Assembly: GCA_030151365.1 (NCBI GenBank)
Contig: JASLDW010000014.1
Location: forward strand, 1 to 6,568
Origin: Lysobacter sp.
GTDB taxonomy: Bacteria > Pseudomonadota > Gammaproteobacteria > Xanthomonadales > Xanthomonadaceae
DNA length: 6,568 bases
Reading direction: 5' to 3'
Shown here: in pieces, positions 1-6,568 of the stretch
How positions within the stretch are numbered: the stretch's first letter is position 1
Layout of the letters: every line of letters starts with the position of its first letter
Position numbers and translations under genes: made by a program
Notes under the pieces: generated by a model
Database searches by the model: none
The model's input: the letters and a program-made list of their open reading frames with translations, nothing else
What the model was told of the DNA's origin: nothing

Positions 1-1
1 C

Positions 2-634
2 TGCGATACCGCGATCATCACGATCAAGGTGACGGCATCCGTCATCAAGGCGACGGACGACGACCATTCGGCGACCCCGGTCAACGGTGGCGATGGCGGC
101 AGCTTCCCGACGGTGTTGGGCAACGACACGGTCAACGGCCAGCCGACGAGCACCAGCAACGTGACGTTGACCCCGGGCACCGCGCCGGTGACGACATCGG
201 GTGGCATCACGATGAATCCGGACGGCACCATCACGGTGAAGCCGGGCACGCCCGCGGGGACGTACACCTATCCGTACACGATCTGCGAGAAGCTCAATCC
301 GACCAATTGCGCGACGGCGACGGCGACGGTCAAGGTGACCGCACCGGTGATCGTGGCAACGCCGGATACGCCGCCTGCGCTCGAAAGCGTGATCGGCGGC
401 AAGACGCCCAGCGTGCTGGTCAACGACACCATCAACGGCCAACCCGCGACCACGACCAACGTCACGCTGACGCCGGGCACGAGTCCGAACCCGGGCCTGA
501 CGATGAATCCGGACGGCACCATCACGGTGAAGCCGGGCACGCCCGCGGGCACGTACACGTATCCGTACACGATCTGCGATCGCATCAACCCGACCAATTG
601 CGCCAGCACGACGGCGACGGTCGTGGTCACCGCG
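2..634 (+). repeat. Tandem Ig-like protein repeats (end of one unit plus two full units)
   Basis: Two full units are visible, at 38-343 (102 codons) and 344-634 (97 codons). The last 12 codons of a preceding unit fill 2-37. Shared landmarks in order are NDTxNGQP, NVTLTPGT, MNPDGTITVKPGTPAGTYTY, then TIC-x4-NPTNC and a TATVxVTA ending. DNA identity peaks in a 50-bp exact match, 209-258 against 500-549, followed by a 20-bp exact match, 269-288 against 560-579. The first halves of the units are much more diverged than the second halves. The array probably continues upstream of the window. Repeats of this style are common in long bacterial surface proteins, where they act as stalk modules. Confidence 0.9.
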
Positions 635-2380
635 CCTGCAGCCATGCGCGTGACCAAGACGGCGATGCCTGCCAATGTCCATGTCGGCGACCTGGTGCGC
701 TACACGCTGACGATCGAGAACACGGGCAGCGTGCCGGTCAATGGCGCGACCCTGGTCGACACGCCACCGGCTGGCTTCAGCTACGTCGACAAGTCGATGA
801 CCGTGGCCGACCGCGACAATCAGGCCAACATGATCGCGGTCCGCACGCTCACCGTGTCGGGCATCGATATCGACGTCGGCCAGCGCGCGGTGGTGACCTA
901 CATGCTGCGCGTGGGAGCTGGAGTCCGCCCGGGCACCTGGACCAACCACGCGCACATGGAGGATCGCGGCCGCATCGCTTCCAACGAGGCAACGGCGGAT
1001 GTCCAGGTCGTTGGCGATCCGATGACCGACGACACGCTGATCCTCGGCACGGTGTTCGATGATCGCGACGGCGACGGCTGGCAGGATTCCGCCGATGCCT
1101 CGGGCCTGAAGGTGCAGGGCGGGTTCTCGCCCGCGGCCTACATCGCCAATTCGACGACCGTCGACCATGGCGATGGCGCGAAGCCCGAAGCCGACCACAG
1201 TTCGCCGATGCTGCATGGCATCGCCTTGGGCGAATTGAAGGGTCGCCAGTCCGACGCCGATCCGGTCGCGAAGCACCAGATCGTGATTCGCCAGCGCCTG
1301 CGCGAACTCGCCTTCAACGACGATTTCGCACTGACCTCGAAGGAAGGCGTCACCGTACGGATGGATGCCGCCGGCAAGACGCGCGTCGAAACCAGTGGCG
1401 ATGCAGCCAAGGGCCTGAATGCGGTCGACCTGCGCGTCGAGCGCAAGGTGGCGCAGGTGGATGATGGCTACGAGGTCGACTACGTCATCACCAATGCGGG
1501 CGTGGACGAACGCGGCGTCCCGGGCGTGCGCATCGCGTCGGTGGAAGGCCTGCTGATCGAAACCGACCAGTTCGGTCGCTACCACATCGCGGCGGTGCCG
1601 GGCGGACCGTGGGAGCGCGGGCGCAACTTCATCCTCAAGGTCGATCCGTCGACGTTGCCTCCGGGCACCACCTTCACCACGGACAACCCGTTGGTGCGCC
1701 GGGTGACCCCGGGCCTGCCGGTGCGCTTCGACTTTGGCGTCAAGCTGCCGCAAGGCGTGATCGAGGGCGGCAAGTCGCAGGTCGAAATGGAACTGGGTGA
1801 AGTGGTCTTCGACCCGGGCAGTGCAGAAGTGCGCGAGCAATATCAACCGGCCATCACCCGGATGGCCGACAAGGCGCGCGAGCAAGGCGGCGGCGAAGTG
1901 GTGATCCGTGCCAACGGCGAAACCAGCGCGCTGGCATACCAGCGGGCCGAAGCGGTGAAAGCGGCGCTGCTGGGCAAGCTCGACAAGGCGGCGGCCGATG
2001 GATTGACCGTCAGCATCCGCACCGACGCCGACGATCCGTCGACGCTGGTGGCGGGCGTCGATGGGCACGCCATCCTGCTGGGCACCGTGCTGTTCGACAC
2101 CGACAAGGCGTCGATCCGTCCGGAGTTCGGGAAGTTGCTGGATACCGTCGCCGCGGCGATCGAACAGCGCGGCGGCGGCACGATCGCGCTGGTCGGCCAT
2201 ACCGACGTGCGCGCTTCGCACGCCTACAACACCGCGCTCGGCCTGCGTCGCGCGAAGGCGGTCTACGAAGCCCTGGCCAAGCGATTGAAGCCTGAAACGC
2301 GGGCCAAGGTTCGCGTCGACATCAACAACGATTCGGCGGCCCCCGTCGATGCAGCACGCAAGGCGGGGGACGTGCGATGA
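2..2380 (+). CDS. Repeat-rich surface/envelope protein with DUF11, SdrD_B-like and C-terminal OmpA-like domains (5' partial)
   Basis: The reading frame is open from the left edge, so the true start lies upstream. The GTG at position 29 is internal, because the codons before it (CDTAIITIKVTA) match the end of the repeat unit that follows. There are 792 visible residues, numbered from position 2. Residues 1-211 are Ig-like repeats, each carrying a Cys pair (C95/C103, C192/C200). Residues 214-336 look like a DUF11 domain (LVRYTLTIENTGSVPV). Residues 349-363 contain a DxDxDGxxD calcium-type loop (D354, D356, D358, D362). Residues 505-532 (GVPGVRI...TDQFGRYHI) resemble the second half of an SdrD_B or carboxypeptidase-regulatory fold. 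Residues 593-674 are a degenerate OmpA-like unit. Residues 690-774 are a canonical OmpA_C domain with GHTD and LGLRRA; D735 and R750 match the peptidoglycan-binding Asp/Arg pair of E. coli OmpA. The likely role is a cell-surface fibre or adhesin held to peptidoglycan by its C-terminus (inference). Its stop overlaps the next gene's start. Domain confidence is high for OmpA and DUF11 and lower for the rest. Confidence 0.9.
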   Translation, partial: CDTAIITIKVTASVIKATDDDHSATPVNGGDGGSFPTVLGNDTVNGQPTSTSNVTLTPGTAPVTTSGGITMNPDGTITVKPGTPAGTYTYPYTICEKLNPTNCATATATVKVTAPVIVATPDTPPALESVIGGKTPSVLVNDTINGQPATTTNVTLTPGTSPNPGLTMNPDGTITVKPGTPAGTYTYPYTICDRINPTNCASTTATVVVTAPAAMRVTKTAMPANVHVGDLVRYTLTIENTGSVPVNGATLVDTPPAGFSYVDKSMTVADRDNQANMIAVRTLTVSGIDIDVGQRAVVTYMLRVGAGVRPGTWTNHAHMEDRGRIASNEATADVQVVGDPMTDDTLILGTVFDDRDGDGWQDSADASGLKVQGGFSPAAYIANSTTVDHGDGAKPEADHSSPMLHGIALGELKGRQSDADPVAKHQIVIRQRLRELAFNDDFALTSKEGVTVRMDAAGKTRVETSGDAAKGLNAVDLRVERKVAQVDDGYEVDYVITNAGVDERGVPGVRIASVEGLLIETDQFGRYHIAAVPGGPWERGRNFILKVDPSTLPPGTTFTTDNPLVRRVTPGLPVRFDFGVKLPQGVIEGGKSQVEMELGEVVFDPGSAEVREQYQPAITRMADKAREQGGGEVVIRANGETSALAYQRAEAVKAALLGKLDKAAADGLTVSIRTDADDPSTLVAGVDGHAILLGTVLFDTDKASIRPEFGKLLDTVAAAIEQRGGGTIALVGHTDVRASHAYNTALGLRRAKAVYEALAKRLKPETRAKVRVDINNDSAAPVDAARKAGDVR
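2365..2370 (+). promoter_or_regulatory. Shine-Dalgarno-like site for the barrel gene
   Basis: A purine run GGGGGA lies 6 nt before the ATG at 2377, inside the last codons of the upstream gene. It is only a moderate match to AGGAGG. Together with the ATGA overlap it favours the 2377 start over the in-frame ATGs at 2389 and 2395. Translation probably depends partly on ribosomes finishing the upstream gene. Confidence 0.5.
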
Positions 2381-5300
2381 ACAAGAAGATGAAGATGAAG
2401 TTGCTGGACTGCACCTTGATTTCGCTGCTTGCGGGCATGTCTTCGCTGGCCTCCGCGCAGGAAGCCGGCAACGATGGCGTGACCTTCAAGCTGCGTTCCC
2501 GCAGCTACGACCAGCCGGTGACGCAAGGCACGGACAAGCAGTCTTCCTCGCAAGCGTTGCAGCCGGATCGGCGCGTCACCATCGAGGCGGACGCGTCGCA
2601 AAAACCCGGCAAGGCGACGGCCGTCGGCAAGTGGTCGGTGCAATTGCCCAACGGCGGCGTGATCTGGGCAACCGAAGATCCCAGCCTGGGCCAGCCGCAG
2701 ATGGCGGTATCGGCGAGCAATCTCGTTGCCTATGACGGCAGCAGGGTCACCAAGCCGGTGAAGTTCTACGGAAGCACCAACTATTCGGCGTTCATGAAGC
2801 GCGCCGATGTCGTGGTATTCCGTGCCAGCGACAGCGATCTCGTCACGCCACTGGCCACGATCCCGCTGAAGCTCGGCGCGATCATGGAAGGCGAGTGGGA
2901 TGGCAGCATCGATGCTTCGGCCGGCGCACCGTTGCGCGTGGGCGACGAACTGATCTTCGTCGTGCGGGCATGGGCGGACGACAAGACCTACGACGAAACC
3001 TATCCCGCCCGCATGCAGCTGGTGCGCCCGGAGGAGTTGGAGGTCCAGCAACAGCGCGTCACCGCACAGGCCGTGCAGAACGGGCAGCGCCCGCTGACCG
3101 ATGCCGCGGCCAGCGACATGCTGCAGATCCAGCAGGTGTTCGGCCAGAACACGCTGCGCCAGCAGAACATCCCGGTGTACGGATCGCGCGTGCGCATCCA
3201 GGGCCGCAACGTGCCGGACCAGCAAACGGTGACGATCAACGGACAGTCGATGCCGGTCGACCTCGAACGCAAGTTCGTCTCCGAATACCTGTTGCCGATC
3301 GGCCGCTATTCCTTCGACGTGCAGGTGGGCAAGGACGGCGACGCCGATGCCGCCCGCAAGAAGCTCGACGTCGATGTCACCGGGAAATATTTCTTCGGCG
3401 TCGGCATCGCCGATTTCACCCTGTCCGGCAACAGCGTGTCGGGTTCGGTGGAACCGCTGGCCAACCAGCCGCAATTCACCAAGGACAGCCTGCTGGAAGG
3501 ACGCCTGGCGTTCTATCTCAAGGGCAAGGCCAAGGGCAAATACCTGTGGACGGCGCAGGCCGATACCCGGGAAAATCAGGTCTCGCAATTGTTCACCGGT
3601 TTCTGGAAGGCGGACGCGACCGATGTGTTCCGCCAGCTCGATCCCGATGCGTACTACCCGGTCTACGGCGACGACTCGACGACCTATCGCGACGTCGACA
3701 CCATGGGGCGCTTGTACCTGCGCGTCGACTGGGACAAGAACCAGGCGCTGTGGGGCAACTACAGCACCGGCCTGACCGGCACCGAATACGCGCAATACAA
3801 CCGCAGCCTGTACGGCGCGGCGCTGGCGTGGCGCTCGCAGGCGACGACGAAGTACGCGGAGCCCGCCAGCGTGCTGCGCGCCTTCGGCTCGCAGGCGCAA
3901 AGCGCGCCCGGCCACAGCGAATTCCTCGGCACCGGCGGCAGCCTGTACTACCTGAAGCATACCGGCATCCTCCCGGGATCCGAGCAGGTCGTCCTGGAGA
4001 TTCGCGATCCCACCACCGGGTCGGTGATCAATCGCGTGACCTTGACCAACGGCGTCGATTACGAGATCGATGCCTACCAGGGCCGCATCCTGCTGACGCG
4101 ACCGCTGTCGCAGGTCGCCAGCGAGAACGTGCACACGCTGACGCGCGACACGCCGCTGACCGGCTATGCCCAGATGCTGCTGGTCGATTACGAATACGTG
4201 CCGCAGGGCTTCAAGTCCGACGACGTCACCGCCGGCCTGCGCGTCAAGCATTGGTTCGGCGATCACGTCGGCGTCGGTGCGACCTATGTCGACGAGAACC
4301 GCGCCGGCGACGACTACCGCATGGCGGGCGCCGACATCACGTTGCAGGCGGGGCGGGGCACCTACCTCAAGGTCGAGCAGACGCATACGCAGGCGACCAG
4401 CGCGCCGATCTTCTATTCCAGCAACGGTGGCCTGAGCTTCACGCAGACCAACGCCGCGCAGTTGGCAAACGGCAACGGCACCGCGCGTGCGGTCGAGGCG
4501 CGCGTCAACACCAAGGAACTCGGCTGGACCCGGCGCGAATGGACTGCCGGGGCATGGTGGCGCGATGTCGATGCGGGCTATTCGATTTCGCGATACGACA
4601 TCGGCCAGCCGGTGCATGAAGTGGGCGCCGAAGTCTTGGGCGATGTCAGCGACGTGCTGAGGATGTACGCACGCGTCAGCCGCGCCGAACGCGGCAACGA
4701 CCTGCTCGAACAGGAGCAGGTCACCGCCGACTGGCGCCTGGACGAACGCTCGTTGCTGAGCGCCGAACTGCGTCGCGTCGACCAGCGCAGCGGTGGCGTC
4801 GAAAGCGCAGGCACCTTGCTGGCCGCGCGCTATTCGAAGCACATCGGGACCTCGCTCGATGTCTACGGCATCGGCCAGGTCACGCTCGACGACGACGGCG
4901 GGAAATATGCCAAGAACAACGCGGCGACCGTCGGTGCCAAGTACATCTTCGGCAATCTGTCGAACATCGGCGGCGAAGCGACGGTGGGCGATCGCGGCAA
5001 TGCGGTCAGCGTGAACGGCGAATACCGCGCCAGCCAGAACCACACGCTGTACGCGAACTACACCTATTCGACCGACACCACCCGGTACGATCCGCTGTTC
5101 AACCCGAGCGTGACGCCCGGCTGGACCGTGGGCCAGCGCTGGCAGCTCAACAGCAAGGTCAACGTCTTCAACGAAAGCCAGTTCCTGAAGGCGCCGAACC
5201 AGTCCGGCCTCGCCCATACCTTCGGCATGAATTTCTACCCGTCGCTGGGCTGGAACACCGGCTTCACCCTGCAGCAGGGGTCGCTGGACCAGGCCGACGG

Positions 5301-6036
5301 CAAGACCGATCGCCAGGCGGTCAGCATCAACGGGGGTTACACCAGCCAGGTCGCGCAGTGGCAGAGCAAGCTGGAGTGGCGCAAGGACAGCGGTGCCGAG
5401 CGCCGTCGCCAATGGGTCACGACGAACTGGTTCAACTACAAGTGGAGCGAGAGCCTGCGTTTCGCCGGCCGCCTCAACATGTCCGATACGCACGACCTGA
5501 CGCAGTCGATCGCCGGCGCGCGTTTCGTCGAGGGCAATGTCGGTTTCGCCTGGCGTCCGTGGAACAGCACCAAGTACGCGCTGCTCGGCAAGTACACCTA
5601 CCTGTATGACGTCTCGGCGTTGCCGCAGGTCGGCAGCGACACCGCGTACTACGACCAGCAGAGCCGCGTTGTCTCGCTGGAAGGCGTCTACCACCCGCTG
5701 CCGCGCTGGGAATTTTCCGGCAAGGTTGCGCGTCGCGAGGGCGAAGTGCGCTTCGGGCGATTGACCGGCGCGTGGGAAAATTCGGCGGCGACGTTCGGCG
5801 CGGTGCAGGTGCGCTACGGCCTGATCCATACCGACTGGAACGCGTTGGCCGAGTACCGTTGGCTGGGCGTCGACAAGGGCGGCGTCCGCAAGGGCGTGCT
5901 GCTCGGCATCGACCGCAACATCACCAAGGGCTTGCGCGTGGGCGTCGGCTACAACTTCACCGATTTCAGCGACAATCTCACCGATTACAGCTACCGCCAC
6001 CACGGCTGGTTCCTGAACGTGGTGGGAAGTTATTGA
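2377..6036 (+). CDS. Large outer-membrane β-barrel protein with N-terminal periplasmic-type region
   Basis: This 1219-residue protein starts with a signal peptide: a Lys-rich n-region, a hydrophobic core at about residues 13-24 and a likely SPI cut after ASA at residue 27. C12 is not in a lipobox. Residues 28-335 are β-rich and probably periplasmic. A short coiled or amphipathic stretch at about 218-262 is rich in Gln and Ala, and an Ig-like segment follows at about 265-335 (VRIQGRNVP, VTINGQSMPVD, GRYSFDVQV). From about 338 to the end the sequence alternates polar and aromatic/hydrophobic residues in many strands, as in an outer-membrane barrel. It ends in WFLNVVGSY with a terminal Tyr, as expected for BAM substrates. 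Distinctive motifs are YYPVYGDDST (426-435) and NGVDYEIDAYQGRILL (558-573). No TonB box or plug domain was seen, so a TonB-dependent receptor is unlikely. I recognise the general type (large barrels next to DUF11/OmpA proteins) but know no gene name. Coupling to the upstream repeat protein suggests it is that protein's outer-membrane partner; the function is unproven. Confidence 0.92.
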   Translation: MNKKMKMKLLDCTLISLLAGMSSLASAQEAGNDGVTFKLRSRSYDQPVTQGTDKQSSSQALQPDRRVTIEADASQKPGKATAVGKWSVQLPNGGVIWATEDPSLGQPQMAVSASNLVAYDGSRVTKPVKFYGSTNYSAFMKRADVVVFRASDSDLVTPLATIPLKLGAIMEGEWDGSIDASAGAPLRVGDELIFVVRAWADDKTYDETYPARMQLVRPEELEVQQQRVTAQAVQNGQRPLTDAAASDMLQIQQVFGQNTLRQQNIPVYGSRVRIQGRNVPDQQTVTINGQSMPVDLERKFVSEYLLPIGRYSFDVQVGKDGDADAARKKLDVDVTGKYFFGVGIADFTLSGNSVSGSVEPLANQPQFTKDSLLEGRLAFYLKGKAKGKYLWTAQADTRENQVSQLFTGFWKADATDVFRQLDPDAYYPVYGDDSTTYRDVDTMGRLYLRVDWDKNQALWGNYSTGLTGTEYAQYNRSLYGAALAWRSQATTKYAEPASVLRAFGSQAQSAPGHSEFLGTGGSLYYLKHTGILPGSEQVVLEIRDPTTGSVINRVTLTNGVDYEIDAYQGRILLTRPLSQVASENVHTLTRDTPLTGYAQMLLVDYEYVPQGFKSDDVTAGLRVKHWFGDHVGVGATYVDENRAGDDYRMAGADITLQAGRGTYLKVEQTHTQATSAPIFYSSNGGLSFTQTNAAQLANGNGTARAVEARVNTKELGWTRREWTAGAWWRDVDAGYSISRYDIGQPVHEVGAEVLGDVSDVLRMYARVSRAERGNDLLEQEQVTADWRLDERSLLSAELRRVDQRSGGVESAGTLLAARYSKHIGTSLDVYGIGQVTLDDDGGKYAKNNAATVGAKYIFGNLSNIGGEATVGDRGNAVSVNGEYRASQNHTLYANYTYSTDTTRYDPLFNPSVTPGWTVGQRWQLNSKVNVFNESQFLKAPNQSGLAHTFGMNFYPSLGWNTGFTLQQGSLDQADGKTDRQAVSINGGYTSQVAQWQSKLEWRKDSGAERRRQWVTTNWFNYKWSESLRFAGRLNMSDTHDLTQSIAGARFVEGNVGFAWRPWNSTKYALLGKYTYLYDVSALPQVGSDTAYYDQQSRVVSLEGVYHPLPRWEFSGKVARREGEVRFGRLTGAWENSAATFGAVQVRYGLIHTDWNALAEYRWLGVDKGGVRKGVLLGIDRNITKGLRVGVGYNFTDFSDNLTDYSYRHHGWFLNVVGSY

Positions 6037-6081
6037 TCGATACCGGAGTGGATGCTTGACCGCGTCCATTCCGCAATGGGG

Positions 6082-6087
6082 AAAGGA
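6082..6087 (+). promoter_or_regulatory. Shine-Dalgarno site deciding the GTG start of the third gene
   Basis: AAAGGA, preceded by GGGG, sits 7 nt before the GTG at 6095. This is better placed than any signal before the upstream in-frame TTG at 6056 or the downstream in-frame ATG at 6113, so GTG at 6095 is the preferred start. Confidence 0.65.
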
Positions 6088-6094
6088 TGTACTC

Positions 6095-6559
6095 GTGGAA
6101 AAGTCTGACGTGATGTGCAGCTGGTATCTCCGCATCGGCCTGGTGCTCGCCGGGTTGATGCTGGCGGGGCAGGCGATGGCGCAGGGCGTACGCTGGGAGG
6201 ATTACCGTGGCGACCAGAACGTCGCGGTCGATGCCAATTACACCGGCCCTGCGGGCGCGCCGAAATTCACCAACTATCCGAATTCCGTTGCCATCACCAA
6301 TTTGCGCGCGGTGTCGGTCAATCCCGCCAACGCAGTGCGGACGGGGACGAGCGCGACGATCGATTTCGCCAGCGGCGCGGTGGACTCGTTATGCGACAAC
6401 AGGGTCAATACGACCAGCACCCCGTGTACGCTCCAGGCGCAGGGCAAGGTTGCCTACGCCTTGATCCAGTTCCCGCAAGCCGGCACCTATTCCATCGCGG
6501 CCGCGCACGATGACAACCTGGTCATCGAACTGTCGCCGGACTACACCAATACCAACTAA
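6095..6559 (+). CDS. Small exported β-rich protein of unknown function, possibly truncated
   Basis: With the GTG start the protein has 154 residues. Residues 1-29 form a signal peptide with a hydrophobic core at about 14-25 and a likely SPI cut after AMA, leaving a mature N-terminus QGVRWEDYRG. An ATG start at 6113 would also leave a usable signal peptide. The mature part (about 125 residues) is rich in Asn, Thr, Ala and Val. It has one Cys pair (SLCDN and TPCTL) that could form a disulfide after export. Near the end, FPQAGTYSIAAAHDDNLVIEL resembles a strand-loop-strand of PA14-like or jelly-roll surface domains; this is a weak similarity judged by eye. It follows the barrel gene by 58 nt with no terminator between them, so co-transcription is likely. 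The protein stops at TAA soon after that β-hairpin, which looks abrupt. It could be a complete small secreted protein or the stump of a longer surface protein. I do not recognise a named family. Confidence 0.7.
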   Translation: MEKSDVMCSWYLRIGLVLAGLMLAGQAMAQGVRWEDYRGDQNVAVDANYTGPAGAPKFTNYPNSVAITNLRAVSVNPANAVRTGTSATIDFASGAVDSLCDNRVNTTSTPCTLQAQGKVAYALIQFPQAGTYSIAAAHDDNLVIELSPDYTNTN

Positions 6560-6568
6560 CGCTCCGCG

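Noticed and set aside
29..31. GTG as start of the first gene
   Set aside because: The frame is open to the left edge, the upstream codons complete a repeat unit, and no signal peptide follows this GTG.
2895..4619. A 574-codon + strand frame inside the barrel gene
   Set aside because: It lies fully within the barrel gene in another frame. Its product is Arg/Gly/Pro/Ala/Gln-rich, typical of a GC-rich frame shadow.
2377..6036. TonB-dependent receptor annotation for the barrel protein
   Set aside because: No TonB box or plug-domain motifs are visible after the signal peptide. The N-terminal region instead looks like β-rich Ig-type sequence.
6056..6058. TTG as start of the third gene
   Set aside because: It would put 13 residues (TASIPQWGKDVL after Met) before the GTG at 6095, lengthening the n-region, and it has no Shine-Dalgarno. 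GTG 6095 has AAAGGA at 7 nt.
6066..6079. Hairpin CCATT/AATGG as a transcription terminator after the barrel gene
   Set aside because: The stem has only 5 bp, no T-tract follows, and the Shine-Dalgarno of the next gene comes directly after it.
6056..6093. Possible promoter (TTGACC as -35, TGTACT as -10)
   Set aside because: The spacing is 26 nt, far from 17, and no -10-like hexamer lies at the correct distance.
2263..6135. A 1290-codon open frame on the minus strand, antisense to the whole barrel gene
   Set aside because: The translation is dominated by Ala, Val, Arg, Asp and His with no signal peptide, domain or hydrophobic pattern. Long antisense frames are expected opposite GC-rich genes with strong third-position bias. 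The + strand frame has a signal peptide, a coupled start and clear β-barrel texture.

Overview
The window is GC-rich, densely coding DNA from a Gram-negative bacterium. Two signal peptides, a long outer-membrane β-barrel ending in an aromatic residue and an OmpA-type peptidoglycan-binding domain all point to a diderm envelope. GC content, codon use and the style of these proteins fit a proteobacterium, perhaps of the Xanthomonadaceae/Lysobacteraceae type. That placement is an inference; no marker gene is present.

All real genes lie on the + strand and look like one operon. (1) Positions 2-2380 hold the 3' part of a large repeat-containing surface or envelope protein. Its order is tandem cysteine-containing Ig-like repeats, a DUF11-type domain, a calcium-loop/SdrD_B-like region, a degenerate OmpA-like unit and a canonical OmpA_C-like peptidoglycan anchor. 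(2) Positions 2377-6036 hold a 1219-residue outer-membrane protein that overlaps gene 1 by ATGA. It has a signal peptide, about 300 residues of probably periplasmic β-rich sequence and then a very large β-barrel. (3) A 58-nt gap without a terminator leads to positions 6095-6559, a small exported β-rich protein that starts at GTG behind a good Shine-Dalgarno. It stops just before the window ends and may be a truncated member of a longer family.

Working model (inference): gene 1 is a long repetitive fibre held to peptidoglycan by its C-terminal OmpA domain, and the co-translated gene 2 barrel is its outer-membrane partner, serving as a conduit, an anchor or a receptor. Gene 3 would be another exported component, or the start of a neighbouring surface-protein gene. 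I saw no mobile element, RNA gene, CRISPR array or convincing promoter or terminator. No stretch over 60 bases lacks a gene, apart from the last 9 bases being unassigned.
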